Positions 46,013-57,281 of a stretch of 64,000 bases of DNA are shown piece after piece; within the stretch, counting starts at the first letter, position 1; every line of letters starts with the position of its first letter. The notes under the pieces were generated by a model that was not told where the DNA came from, searched no databases, and saw nothing but the letters and a program-made list of their open reading frames with translations. The position numbers and the translations under genes are program-made. Origin of the DNA: Bradyrhizobium sp. CCGE-LA001 (GTDB lineage Bacteria > Pseudomonadota > Alphaproteobacteria > Rhizobiales > Xanthobacteraceae); assembly GCF_000296215.2 (NCBI RefSeq), contig NZ_CP013949.1:558001-622000 (forward strand). The letters run 5' to 3'.

Positions 46013-47254
46013 TTACGACCTGTAATCCCCGTTGATCGCGACATATTCCTTGGTGAGGTCGCAGGTCATGACGCGGTCGCGGCCCTTGCCGAGGCCGAGC
46101 GAGACCAGAATCGCGATCTCCGGCGACTTCATCGCCTCCGACACCTGGGCTTCGTCATAGGACGGATCGCGCGCGCCGTTCCTGGCGACGCGGATGCCGT
46201 TGAAGGAGATCGAGAGCCTGTCGCGATCGGCGGGCTCGCCGGCCTTGCCGACCGCCATCACCACGCGGCCCCAATTGGCATCCTCGCCGGCAATCGCGGT
46301 CTTCACCAGCGGCGAGTTCGCGATCGACATCGCGATCTTGCGCGCGGAAGCCTTGGTCTTGGCGCCCTCGACCGTGATCTCCACCAGCTTGCGGGCCCCT
46401 TCGCCGTCGCGCGCCACCTGCTCGGCGAGGTTGGCGAGCACCTGGTTGAACGCCTTGACGAACGCCTTCAGGCGCGGGTCGCTGGCGCGGCTGATCTTCG
46501 GCGCGCCGTGCTCGGCGGCGGCGCCCGTTGCGAACGCCAAAAGCGTATCCGACGTCGACGTGTCGCCGTCGATCGTCACGGCGTTGAAGGTGTCTTCGAC
46601 TCCGGCCTTGAGCAGCGCTTGCAACGCCGCCGGCGCGATCGGCGCGTCGGTGAAGATAAAGGACAGCATCGTCGCCATGTCGGGCGCGATCATGCCGGCA
46701 CCCTTGGCCATGCCGTTGATGGTGACCTTGGCCTTGCCGAGCTTGACGGTCGCGGTCGCGACCTTCGGGAAGGTGTCGGTGGTCATGATCGCCTTGGCCG
46801 CGGCGAGATAATCGCCTGCTTCCGCGGTTTCGGCGAGACGGCCGAGCACGCCGTCGAACTTGGTCGCGTCCAGCGGCTCGCCGATCACGCCGGTCGAGGC
46901 CAGGAAGATCTCGCTTTCGCTGCAGCCGACCGCCTTGGCCGCGATCTTCGCGGTCAGCGCGGTGGAGGCGCGGCCAGTCTTGCCGGTGAAGGCGTTGGCA
47001 TTGCCGGAATTGACGACGAGGGCGCGCGCCTTGCCGCCCTTCAGCTTGGCGCGGCACCATTCGACCGGCGCCGAGGGGCATTTCGACCGCGTGAACACGC
47101 CCGCGACCGCGGTGCCCTTGTCCATCACCGCCAGCAGCACGTCGGTGCGGTTCTTGTAGCGGATGCCGGCCTCGGCCGTCGCGAGGCGGATGCCTGCGAT
47201 CACGGGCATGTCGGGAACGGTTTTCGGGGCGAGCGGGGAGACGGAGGAGGACAT
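46013..47254 (-). CDS. argJ: Bifunctional glutamate N-acetyltransferase / amino-acid acetyltransferase
   Basis: 413 residues. The autocleavage/nucleophile site is Thr195 in KGAGMIAPDMATMLSF, the exact ArgJ motif that splits the precursor into alpha and beta chains. The oxyanion Thr-Gly pair is in LASTGVIGEPL (around 118-128). It recycles the acetyl group in arginine synthesis. It lies downstream of the parvulin gene and upstream of mutT. Confidence 0.95.
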   Translation of the reverse strand: MSSSVSPLAPKTVPDMPVIAGIRLATAEAGIRYKNRTDVLLAVMDKGTAVAGVFTRSKCPSAPVEWCRAKLKGGKARALVVNSGNANAFTGKTGRASTALTAKIAAKAVGCSESEIFLASTGVIGEPLDATKFDGVLGRLAETAEAGDYLAAAKAIMTTDTFPKVATATVKLGKAKVTINGMAKGAGMIAPDMATMLSFIFTDAPIAPAALQALLKAGVEDTFNAVTIDGDTSTSDTLLAFATGAAAEHGAPKISRASDPRLKAFVKAFNQVLANLAEQVARDGEGARKLVEITVEGAKTKASARKIAMSIANSPLVKTAIAGEDANWGRVVMAVGKAGEPADRDRLSISFNGIRVARNGARDPSYDEAQVSEAMKSPEIAILVSLGLGKGRDRVMTCDLTKEYVAINGDYRS

Positions 47255-47287
47255 CGCGGGGCGCCTTGGTGGGGTCTGGATATGCAG

Positions 47288-47310
47288 ATGGCCGGGGAAT
47301 CCCCGGCCAT
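47288..47310. other. 23-bp palindrome between the PPIase gene and argJ
   Basis: ATGGCCGGGG-AAT-CCCCGGCCAT has perfect 10-bp arms and would form a very stable hairpin. There is no T run on either side, so it is not a canonical terminator. It may be an attenuating or stabilising hairpin in the argJ leader. Confidence 0.5.
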
Positions 47311-47355
47311 TGCGACGTTAGATACTATTGGCGTCCGCGAAGTGACAGCGAATTC

Positions 47356-48267
47356 TTACTTCTTCGCCGGCGGCGCCATCTTGCTGTCGGAGGGCTTGGC
47401 GTCCGGCTTGGCGGCATCTGCCGCGGGCTGGTCCAGCCGCTCGACCTTGGCTTCGGTGCGCAGCTTGGCGACGTAGTCGGCCTGGGCCTTGCGGGTCACG
47501 TACTGCTCGATCTGGGCCTTGACCTGCTCGAAGTCCGGCGCCTTGCGGTTGCGCTTTTCCTCGACCTTGATGATGTGCCAGCCGAACTGCGACTTCACGG
47601 GGTCGGAGATCTTGCCCGGCTCCAGCGCGAAGGCCACGGCCGAGAATTCCGGCACCATCTGTTCCTTGGTGAAGAAGCCGAGGTCGCCGCCGTCGGCCGA
47701 GCCCGGATCCTTGGACTTCTTCTTGGCGAGCTCGGCGAAATCGGCGCCCTTGTCGAGCTCGGCCTTCACCGCCTTGGCCTCGTCCTCGGTCTCGACCAGG
47801 ATGTGGCGGGCGCGCACCTCCTGCTCGCCGGTGATCTGCTTGGCGGCCTCGTCATAGACCTTCTTCATGGCGTCGGGGGTGGTGGCGGCCTTGCCCTCAT
47901 TGGCGAGCAGACTGTCCATCAGGAGCCGGTTGCGGGCAAACGCCAGGCGCTTCTTGAACTCCTCGTTGTCGGCGATCTTCTTATCCTCGGCAGCCTTGCT
48001 GACGATCTTCATGTCGATCAGGAAGGACAGGACGTTCTCGTCCTTGGTCGCCGGATCCATCTGGGCGAGGCTCGGCCCGAGCTCCTCCTCGGCCATGGTC
48101 ACGTCGCTCTTCTTGATTTCAGCGCCATTGACCTTCGCGAGCACCGGATCGTCGGCGGCGCGCAACGGCCCGGCGAAGGCCAGGGACAGCGCCAAAGTGA
48201 GGCAGCCAGCCAGGGCGGACGCATGGCGGAAACGCTGGCCGGTGGTTACCGGGAACGAGGTGGTCAT
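47356..48267 (-). CDS. Periplasmic parvulin-type peptidyl-prolyl isomerase (PpiC/SurA-like)
   Basis: 303 residues from ATG 48267. A signal peptide (about 1-37, ending LRAAD) is followed by a SurA_N-like helical region (VLAKVNGAEIKKSDV) and a parvulin domain (about 155-250: RARHILVETEDEAKAV, SADGGDLGFFTKEQMVPEFS, VKSQFGWHIIKVEEK). The C-terminus is Ala/Pro/Lys-rich. It folds exported or outer-membrane proteins. It is divergent from secA, an apt neighbour for protein export. Confidence 0.92.
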   Translation of the reverse strand: MTTSFPVTTGQRFRHASALAGCLTLALSLAFAGPLRAADDPVLAKVNGAEIKKSDVTMAEEELGPSLAQMDPATKDENVLSFLIDMKIVSKAAEDKKIADNEEFKKRLAFARNRLLMDSLLANEGKAATTPDAMKKVYDEAAKQITGEQEVRARHILVETEDEAKAVKAELDKGADFAELAKKKSKDPGSADGGDLGFFTKEQMVPEFSAVAFALEPGKISDPVKSQFGWHIIKVEEKRNRKAPDFEQVKAQIEQYVTRKAQADYVAKLRTEAKVERLDQPAADAAKPDAKPSDSKMAPPAKK

Positions 48268-48387
48268 GGAAAATCCTTTTGTTGAAGCAGGGGGCTGCTC
48301 GAGCGGGGCGGACACTCGCCCAATCAAGGTGGCTTGGCAACGCGAAAAGTCTGTCAAAATGATGAATTAGCCGCAATGCGGCCGCCG

Positions 48388-48416
48388 TTGACAAGGCTGG
48401 GGGCCGGCCATATCTC
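48388..48416 (+). promoter_or_regulatory. Candidate sigma-70-type promoter for secA
   Basis: TTGACA (48388-48393), a 17-bp spacer and TATCTC (48411-48416) match housekeeping promoter geometry. Transcription would begin near 48423, giving secA a leader of roughly 190 nt. The 349-bp gap (48268-48616) also must hold the divergent PPIase promoter. Confidence 0.45.
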
Positions 48417-48431
48417 TGGCCGGTCGCGTCC

Positions 48432-48524
48432 ATGGCGATGGCGTTTATTTTGCTGCGTTTTTGGCCGTTGAACCCAGACTTGCTCAACTCCCACCCATAT
48501 GGCGGACGACCCCCCGCGGGCTGA
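48432..48524 (+). CDS. Candidate 30-codon leader peptide upstream of secA
   Basis: ATG 48432 opens a 30-codon frame that starts MAMAFILLRFWPL and ends GGRPPAG followed by TGA, 92 bp before the secA start. Upstream ORFs that sense export by ribosome stalling are known before secA (SecM) and before secDF/yidC homologues (RAPP-type arrest peptides); the Arg-Pro-Pro near the end is reminiscent but not identical. No strong ribosome-binding site is seen and the hydrophobic part is short. Chance cannot be excluded. Confidence 0.3.
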   Translation: MAMAFILLRFWPLNPDLLNSHPYGGRPPAG

Positions 48525-48616
48525 GGGCGCCATCGGCGTCACGGTGAGTTGAATAGGCAGGCGGGTGACAACTTCTTGGCTGCAACGCGGTTGAATCGCG
48601 AACACAGGAACTAGGC

Positions 48617-51457
<2,841 letters not shown>

Positions 51458-51503
51458 GGCCTGAATGGGATGGTGAGGCGCGATGCCAGCGCCTCATTCT
51501 CCG

Positions 51504-51608
51504 CCGTCGTCGCCCGGCTTGACCGGGCGACCCAGTACGCCGAGGCCTCTCGACTCAATCATATCAGTCTCTGGAATACTGGATCGCCCACCTGCGCGGG
51601 CGATGACA
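51504..51608. repeat. Inverted-repeat element (family F) after secA
   Basis: CGTCGTCGCCCGGCTTGACC...CCCAGTACGCCG is matched by the inverted ...ATACTGGATCGCCCACCTGCGCGGGCGATGAC. The centre shares TCTCTGGAATACTGGAT and CCAGTACGCCG with the element at 59832-59970. It lies between convergent secA and the MarR gene. Confidence 0.75.
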
Positions 51609-51669
51609 GCCGAGTGAGTGGCTCACAGCTCCACCCTTCGCCGGACCACGAGAGTGAGAAGCCACCTTC

Positions 51670-52113
51670 TCAATTCGAACTGTCGATTAAACTTTCGAGC
51701 AGCCGCTTCAATTCGCTGGTCGGCTTGTCGCCGTAGCTCTCCAGGATGTGCTCCTCCTGGTCGACCGCGAGCGAGTTCAGCCTCTTGCACAGCACCTTGC
51801 CGCGGTCGGAGATGAACATCAGCACCTTGCGGCGGTCGTTCGGGTCCTGCACGCGGTAGACCAGCGTGTCCGAGACCATGCGGTCGATCATCTTGGTCAG
51901 CGTCGGATGGTTGAGCAGCACGGCGTCCGCGAGCTCGCCCATCGAATGGCCGTTGCCGTCCGACAGCACTTTCAGGATGCGCCATTGCTCGACCGGCACG
52001 CCCTCCTTGCTCAAGCGCAGTTCGAGCTGCCGGTTGATTTCCCGGTTGGCTTGCGCCAGCAGGTAGGCGAGGTGTTCGGTGATCGGGGTGTTTTCTTTCG
52101 AGGGTTTTGCCAC
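51670..52113 (-). CDS. MarR-family regulator of the amide gene cluster
   Basis: 147 residues from GTG 52113 (a TTG at 52137 would give 155). Winged-helix MarR fold: EQWRILKVLSDGNGHSMGELADAV, recognition helix LLNHPTLTKMIDRMV, and the wing QDPNDRRKVLMFISDRGK. It is divergent from the AmiC-like gene across an AT-rich 180 bp containing two palindromes. The layout resembles NhhD/NhhC of the Rhodococcus rhodochrous J1 nitrile hydratase cluster, where the MarR-type protein and the AmiC-type protein control amide-inducible genes. Control of 52294-59791 is inferred. Confidence 0.85.
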   Translation of the reverse strand: MAKPSKENTPITEHLAYLLAQANREINRQLELRLSKEGVPVEQWRILKVLSDGNGHSMGELADAVLLNHPTLTKMIDRMVSDTLVYRVQDPNDRRKVLMFISDRGKVLCKRLNSLAVDQEEHILESYGDKPTSELKRLLESLIDSSN

Positions 52114-52163
52114 GGCTAAGACTTCGTCTTGACCCAAATGAGTGAATGTCTTGCAATCAATGC

Positions 52164-52198
52164 TGCATCTATATGCACTTCAATTGTTGAATATTCAA
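52164..52198. promoter_or_regulatory. Two palindromes in the marR / amide-cluster divergent promoter
   Basis: TGCAT-CTAT-ATGCA (52164-52177) and the perfect 12-bp palindrome TTGAATATTCAA (52187-52198) lie in the AT-rich centre of the intergenic region, about 100 bp before the AmiC-like start. Size and symmetry fit a MarR dimer operator. The second site partly resembles the AT-rich palindrome GGAAAATATTTCC at 53529-53541 before the amidase. Confidence 0.5.
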
Positions 52199-52293
52199 TA
52201 TTTTCAAAATAGGATCATTGCCCAACAAAAGGGCGGAGAGCCGCGGCCGCCTGATCAATGTGCTTTCGGGTCTGATATCAGACAGGAGTTGGC

Positions 52294-53478
52294 GTGCGCG
52301 CGACGGTGAACTTCCCGGCTCACGGCGGCCCGGCGTTGCCGCCGTCCTTGCTGTTCAGGAATCTGTCGTCATCGGCGGCTGATGGCGTGTTGTCGCCCAG
52401 CGATCACGCTCTCTTCAGGCGGCGCGGCGCCAACAAGCTGCGGATCGGCGGCTTCATCTGCTGCACCGGCTCGCCCGGGGTCTGGGGCCCTTGTGCGACC
52501 AACAGCGCGCAGCTCGCCGTTGCCGAGATCAACAAGCGCGGCGGCATCCTCGGGCGCGAGATCGAGTTGTCGATCTACGACGCCGGCGGGCCGCTCGATG
52601 AGGTCCTAAACCGGGCCGAACAGGCGATCGCCTTCGACGAGGTCGACCTCATCGTCGGCTTGCACACCAGCGCGGTCCGCGTCGGCCTGCGCGACGTCAC
52701 CACGCGTCATCGCATCCCCTACATCTACACGCCGGTCTACGAGGGTGGCGAGCGCACGCCCGGTGTGATGGCGATCGGTGAGACGCCGCGCTGGCAGAGC
52801 CGGCCGTCGATCCATTGGCTCGCCGACGTCAAGAAGGCGAAGCGCTGGTACCTGATCGGCAGCGACTATGTCTGGCCCTGGCAGTCGCACCGCGCGGTGA
52901 AGAACTACATCAAGGAGACCGGCGGACAGGTCGTCGGCGAAGAGTTCGTTCCGCTCGGGGAGGACAATCACGAGGCGCATCTGGCGCGCATCCGGGCCGC
53001 GAGGCCCGACGTCGTGCTGATCTCGCTGATCGGCACCGACAGCATCACCTTCAACCGTGCTTTCGGCGAATGCGGTCTCGGCGCCACGACGCTGCGGCTC
53101 GCGGGCGCCATGGACGACACCGTGCTGCTCGGCATCGGCGCGGACAACAGCGAGAACATGTTCTGCGCATCCGGCTATTTCATCGGCACCGGCGCGCGCG
53201 CCAATGATGACTTCCAGAGTCGCTATCGCGCGATGTTCGGGCCGAACGCGCCTCCCATCGGCTCCGTCGGGCAGTCCAGCTATGAGGGCCTGCGCTTTCT
53301 CGAAGCGGTCGCGAACAAGGCGGGCTCGCTGTCGATGGGACCGCTGCTCGCAGCCGGACGTAACATCGTCTACAGCGGCGCCCGTGGCCAGGTCACCGTG
53401 CGCAACGGACATGCGCGGATGCCGATGCATCTCGCCGAGGCCGACGGCCTCGACTTCAAGCTGATCAAGCCGATCTGA
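52294..53478 (+). CDS. AmiC/NhhC-like amide-binding protein without signal peptide
   Basis: 394 residues from GTG 52294 after AGGAG. Type I periplasmic-binding fold: LRIGGFICCTGSPGVWGPC, AVAEINKRGGILGREIEL, DLIVGLHTSAVR, RWYLIGSDYVWPWQSHRAVKNY and FNRAFGECGLGATTLRLAG, closest in pattern to AmiC and urea/amide-binding proteins. The N-terminal about 48 residues are polar and Pro/Ser-rich with no hydrophobic signal core, so it is probably cytoplasmic and a sensor. A separate Tat-exported binding protein serves the ABC importer, supporting a regulatory role here. Confidence 0.82.
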   Translation: MRATVNFPAHGGPALPPSLLFRNLSSSAADGVLSPSDHALFRRRGANKLRIGGFICCTGSPGVWGPCATNSAQLAVAEINKRGGILGREIELSIYDAGGPLDEVLNRAEQAIAFDEVDLIVGLHTSAVRVGLRDVTTRHRIPYIYTPVYEGGERTPGVMAIGETPRWQSRPSIHWLADVKKAKRWYLIGSDYVWPWQSHRAVKNYIKETGGQVVGEEFVPLGEDNHEAHLARIRAARPDVVLISLIGTDSITFNRAFGECGLGATTLRLAGAMDDTVLLGIGADNSENMFCASGYFIGTGARANDDFQSRYRAMFGPNAPPIGSVGQSSYEGLRFLEAVANKAGSLSMGPLLAAGRNIVYSGARGQVTVRNGHARMPMHLAEADGLDFKLIKPI

Positions 53479-53528
53479 GCCCGGCGCGGCAATCGGCTCA
53501 CGCGCCGTCGCAAAATAATACTTGAAAA

Positions 53529-53541
53529 GGAAAATATTTCC
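53529..53541. promoter_or_regulatory. AT-rich palindrome upstream of the amidase gene
   Basis: GGAAA-ATA-TTTCC is a 13-bp perfect-arm palindrome in an AT-rich island in the 153-bp gap between the AmiC-like gene and the amidase start (53632). It could mark an internal promoter/operator for the amidase and importer genes. Confidence 0.35.
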
Positions 53542-53631
53542 GTTTTGAATGTTTCGGCCGGGCCGGTGCGCTCGTCGCGCCAAACGCGGCCGCACGCCCA
53601 AGGACTGATCCAAAAAACTCAGGAGAGCGCC

Positions 53632-55146
53632 GTGACAGTTGCCCTTCCAACGCCCGCCCAACTTCGTGCCGTCGCCGAACAGTGCGGCCTTTCGCTCACC
53701 GATGACGACGTCGCCTCGTTCCGAGGCCTGATGCAGGGCTCGATCGAGGCCTACAATCTCGTTGGCGCGATGCCGGACGAACTGCCGGAGGTGAAATATC
53801 CGCGCACGCCGGGCTATCGGCCCTCGGCGGAAGAGAACCCGCGCAACGCCTGGTATCGCAAGTCGACCGTGAAGGGCGCCGCCAGCGGCAAGCTCAAGGG
53901 TAAGACCGTCGCGCTGAAGGACAACATCATGCTGGCCGGCGTGCCCATGACCAACGGCTCGTCGACGCTGGAAGGCTACGTGCCCGATTTCGACGCCACC
54001 ATCGTCACGCGGATGCTGGACGCCGGCGCCGAGATCAAGGGCAAGGTGCATTGCGAGCATTTCTGCCTGTCCGGCGGCAGCCACACCAACTCCTACGGCC
54101 CGGTGCATAATCCGCACAAGATGGGCTACTCGGCCGGCGGCTCGTCCTCGGGCTCGGGCGTCGTGGTCGCGCTCGGCGAGGTCGACATGGCGATCGGCGG
54201 CGATCAGGGCGGCTCGATCCGCATGCCGTCCTCGTTCTGCGGCACCTATGGCATGAAGCCGACCTGGGGCCTCGTGCCCTATACCGGCATCATGCCGATC
54301 GAGATCTATGTCGATCACACCGGCCCGATGACTGCGACGGTCGAGGACAACGCGCTGCTGCTCGAGGTGCTCGCCGGCGACGACGGTTACGATCCCCGCA
54401 TCAAGGCGCCGAAGGTCGAGGAATACACCAAGGCGCTCGGCCAGGGCGTCAAGGGCATGAAGATCGGCATCGTCAAGGAGGGCTTCGAGCAGCCGACCGC
54501 GGAGGCCGCGGTGAACGAGAGCGTGCGCGAGGCGGCAAAACGCTTCAAGGACCTCGGCGCCAGCGTCGAGACCGTGTCGATCCCGATGCATCTGTTGGGC
54601 GGCGCGATCTGGACCCCGATCGGCACCGAAGGCCTGACCCAGACCATGATGTTCGGCGACGGCTACGGCCTGTCCCGCGGCGATCTCTATTCTACCTCGC
54701 TGATGGATTTCCATCGCGGCTGGCGCCGGCAGGCCGATTCGCTGTCGGAGACAACGAAATTGTTCATGATGCTCGGCACCTACATCAACAACAATTTCGG
54801 TCCGCGCTTCTACGGTAAGGCACTCAACATCTCGCGCCGGCTGACCGCGGCCTACGACAAGGCGTTCAACGACTACGATCTGCTGCTGATGCCGACGACG
54901 CCGATGAAGGCGACCAAGCTGCCGGAGCCCAATGCCAGCCGCGAGGAATACGTCGCCCGTGCGCTCGAGATGATCTCCAACACCGCGCCGTTCGACATCA
55001 CCCATCACCCCGCGATGTCGTTGCCCTGCGGCATGGTCGATGGCCTCCCCGTCGGCCTGATGCTGGTCGGCCGCATGTTCGAGGAATCCACCATCTACCG
55101 CGCCGCCCATGCCTTCGAGCAGATCGGCGACTGGAAGAAGATGTGA
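53632..55146 (+). CDS. Amidase of the nitrile-pathway (Rhodococcus RhAmidase-like) type
   Basis: 504 residues from GTG 53632, 7 nt after AGGAG. Amidase-signature triad Lys96 (TVALKDNIML), Ser171 (AGGSSSGSG) and Ser195 (GDQGGSIR), with Asp191: these are the same residue numbers as in Rhodococcus nitrile-degradation amidases, which also supports the start. The alpha-helical N-terminal part (AQLRAVAEQCGLSLTDDDVASF) is typical of that subgroup. It should hydrolyse aliphatic or aromatic amides to acid and ammonia. It lies inside an amide sensor/importer cluster; no nitrile hydratase is present. Confidence 0.9.
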   Translation: MTVALPTPAQLRAVAEQCGLSLTDDDVASFRGLMQGSIEAYNLVGAMPDELPEVKYPRTPGYRPSAEENPRNAWYRKSTVKGAASGKLKGKTVALKDNIMLAGVPMTNGSSTLEGYVPDFDATIVTRMLDAGAEIKGKVHCEHFCLSGGSHTNSYGPVHNPHKMGYSAGGSSSGSGVVVALGEVDMAIGGDQGGSIRMPSSFCGTYGMKPTWGLVPYTGIMPIEIYVDHTGPMTATVEDNALLLEVLAGDDGYDPRIKAPKVEEYTKALGQGVKGMKIGIVKEGFEQPTAEAAVNESVREAAKRFKDLGASVETVSIPMHLLGGAIWTPIGTEGLTQTMMFGDGYGLSRGDLYSTSLMDFHRGWRRQADSLSETTKLFMMLGTYINNNFGPRFYGKALNISRRLTAAYDKAFNDYDLLLMPTTPMKATKLPEPNASREEYVARALEMISNTAPFDITHHPAMSLPCGMVDGLPVGLMLVGRMFEESTIYRAAHAFEQIGDWKKM

Positions 55147-55182
55147 GCGGAGAGCAGATGCAGACCGACGGAAACCCGATGC

Positions 55183-56040
55183 ATGGCTAACGCGTTCGTC
55201 GCGGCGTTCGAGATCCTGAGCTTCGGCGCGATCATCGTCCTGATCGTGCTGGGGCTCGGGATCATCGCCAGCATGATGGGCATCTTCAACTTCGCGCAGG
55301 GCGAGTTCGTCCTGCTCGGGGCCTACATCACCTATCTCGCTTATGCAAAGGGACTGCCGATCTGGGCCGGCATGGCCGCGGCCCCCTTCGTGGTCGGCGC
55401 GCTCGGCTTCGTACTGGAGGCGCTGATCATCCGCCGCTTCTACGCCGCGCCCATCGTCGCCATGCTCGGCACCTATGCGCTCGGCCTCATCATCCGCGAA
55501 GCGGTGCGCGGGTTGATCGGTGGCTTCTATCTCACCGTGCCCGAACCGATCGGCGGCTCGATCGATTTCGGCACAGTCCATATCTCGGCCTGGCGCTTCA
55601 CCATCATCCTCATCACGTTGCTTGTGATGGCGGGTTGCTACCTGCTGCTGTCGCGCACGAATTTCGGCCTGCGCATGCGCGCCACGCTGGAAAATCCGTC
55701 GCTGGCGCGCGCCTCGGGCATCTCCACGCCGCTGATGTACGGCGCCACCTTCGCGTTCGGCTCCGCCCTCGCGGGTCTTGCCGGCGCGCTGATCGTTCCG
55801 GTGTTCAGTCTCTATGCCGATCTCGGCCTGCGCTTCCTGATCCAGGGCTTCGTCGCGGTCATGGTCGGCGGTGTCGGTTCCTTCATCGGCCCGGTCGCCG
55901 GTGCCGGCGTCATTGGCACGCTCAGCGCGGCGCTGCCCTGGGTGATGGCGCCCGTCGTCGCCGACGTGCTCGTCTTCGTGCTCGCCATTGTCTTCATCAA
56001 ATTCCGCCCGCAGGGCCTCATCGCTGGAAAAGGGGTATAG
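55183..56040 (+). CDS. ABC importer permease, LivH/UrtB type (urea/amide)
   Basis: 285 residues with about eight TM segments; the branched-chain/urea permease signature MMGIFNFAQGEFVLLGAY is near residue 30. Start at ATG 55183, shortly after the amidase stop. It forms the membrane channel with the LivM-type permease at 57282. It is unusual only in that the binding-protein gene sits between the two permease genes. Confidence 0.9.
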   Translation: MANAFVAAFEILSFGAIIVLIVLGLGIIASMMGIFNFAQGEFVLLGAYITYLAYAKGLPIWAGMAAAPFVVGALGFVLEALIIRRFYAAPIVAMLGTYALGLIIREAVRGLIGGFYLTVPEPIGGSIDFGTVHISAWRFTIILITLLVMAGCYLLLSRTNFGLRMRATLENPSLARASGISTPLMYGATFAFGSALAGLAGALIVPVFSLYADLGLRFLIQGFVAVMVGGVGSFIGPVAGAGVIGTLSAALPWVMAPVVADVLVFVLAIVFIKFRPQGLIAGKGV

Positions 56041-56044
56041 TCAC

Positions 56045-57262
56045 ATGTTCGATCGCACGCAGCTTTCACGGCGCCGCTTCCTCTCCAATTTCGCTTTCGC
56101 GTCCGGTGCAGTCGCAACCGGGGTCGGCAGCTGGGTGATTCCGGCCCCCTGGGCCAATGCGGCCGAAGGCCCGATCAAGGTCGGCATCGCCACCGACCTC
56201 ACCGGCCCGATTGCCTATGCCGGCAATGCCGATGCCAACGTCGCCAAGATGGTGATCAAGGAGATCAATGCCGCCGGCGGCCTGCTCGGCCGTCCGCTCG
56301 AGCTCTATATCGAGGACACCGCGTCCAATGAATCCGTCGCCGTCGGCAACGTGCGCAAGCTGATCCAGCGCGACAAGGTCGACATGGTGCTCGGCGGCAT
56401 CACCTCGTCGATGCGCAACGCGATCAAGGACCCGATCGTCGCACGCGGCAAGACCCTCTACATCTATCCGCAGCTCTACGAGGGCAAGGAGTGCACGCCC
56501 TATCTGTTCTGCACCGGGCCTACCCCGGCGCAGCAATGCGACGAGTTCATCCCCTGGCTGATCAAGAACGGCGGCAAGAAGTTCGCGCTGCCGAGCGCCA
56601 ACTATGTCTGGCCGCACACGCTCAACGTCTACGCCCGCAAGGTGATCGAATCGAATGGCGGCGAGGTCGTGTTCGAGGAATATTACCCGCTCGACCAGGT
56701 CGACTTCTCCGCGACCGTCAACCGCATCGTCTCCAACAAGGTCGACGTCGTCTTCAACACCGTCATTCCGCCCGGCGTCGGTCCGTTCTTCAAGCAGCTT
56801 TACGAAGCCGGCTTCCTCAAGAATGGCGGTCGCCTGGCCTGCGTCTACTATGACGAGAATACCCTCAACATCAATCAGGCCGCCGAGATCGAGGGGCTCG
56901 CGAGCTGCCTCGACTATTTCAAGGTGCTGACCAAGGAGAACCCGTTCGACGCCAAAATCCAGGCGGCCTACGAGAAGGATTTCCCCGGCAATTTCCTGTT
57001 TGCCGCCGGCAGCGCCGCCACCGGCACCTATCGCGGCCTCAAGCTGTGGGAAGCCGCGGTCAAGGAAGCCGGCAAGATTGATCGCGAGTCCGTCGCCGCC
57101 GCGCTCGACCACGCCAAGATCGCCGAAGGTCCCGGCGGGCCCGCCGAGATGGTCCCGGGCAAGCGGCACTGCAAGATGAAGATGTACACCGCGGTCGCCA
57201 AGGGCGGCAACTATGAGATCGTCGCGCGCAGCAGCGGCCTCGTCGATCCCAAGGAATGCTAG
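56045..57262 (+). CDS. ABC importer substrate-binding protein, urea/amide type, Tat-exported
   Basis: 405 residues from ATG 56045, 4 bp after the permease stop. Twin-arginine signal SRRRFLSNFAFASGAVATG and a cut near PWANA. The mature part KVGIATDLTGPIAYAGNADAN, LPSANYVWPHTLNVYARKV and NTVIPPGVGPFFKQLYEAGF is like the urea/short-chain-amide binding proteins UrtA/FmdD. It captures the substrate in the periplasm for the importer. The cluster context suggests amides rather than branched-chain amino acids. Confidence 0.88.
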   Translation: MFDRTQLSRRRFLSNFAFASGAVATGVGSWVIPAPWANAAEGPIKVGIATDLTGPIAYAGNADANVAKMVIKEINAAGGLLGRPLELYIEDTASNESVAVGNVRKLIQRDKVDMVLGGITSSMRNAIKDPIVARGKTLYIYPQLYEGKECTPYLFCTGPTPAQQCDEFIPWLIKNGGKKFALPSANYVWPHTLNVYARKVIESNGGEVVFEEYYPLDQVDFSATVNRIVSNKVDVVFNTVIPPGVGPFFKQLYEAGFLKNGGRLACVYYDENTLNINQAAEIEGLASCLDYFKVLTKENPFDAKIQAAYEKDFPGNFLFAAGSAATGTYRGLKLWEAAVKEAGKIDRESVAAALDHAKIAEGPGGPAEMVPGKRHCKMKMYTAVAKGGNYEIVARSSGLVDPKEC

Positions 57263-57281
57263 AGTGGAATGCTGAGGTGGA

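Noticed and set aside
47288..47310. Intrinsic terminator after the PPIase gene
   Set aside because: The hairpin is strong but has no T run on either strand, so it was left as a palindrome of unknown role.
53522..53549. FixK/FNR box in the amidase promoter (TTGAAAAGG... TTTTGAA)
   Set aside because: Both ends read TTGA in the same orientation, so there is no TTGA/TCAA dyad; only the GGAAAATATTTCC palindrome is symmetric.
52606..55581. 991-codon antisense frame across the AmiC-like and amidase genes
   Set aside because: It runs through several genes with clear motifs on the plus strand; its Arg/His/Asp-rich translation is typical of a GC-rich shadow.
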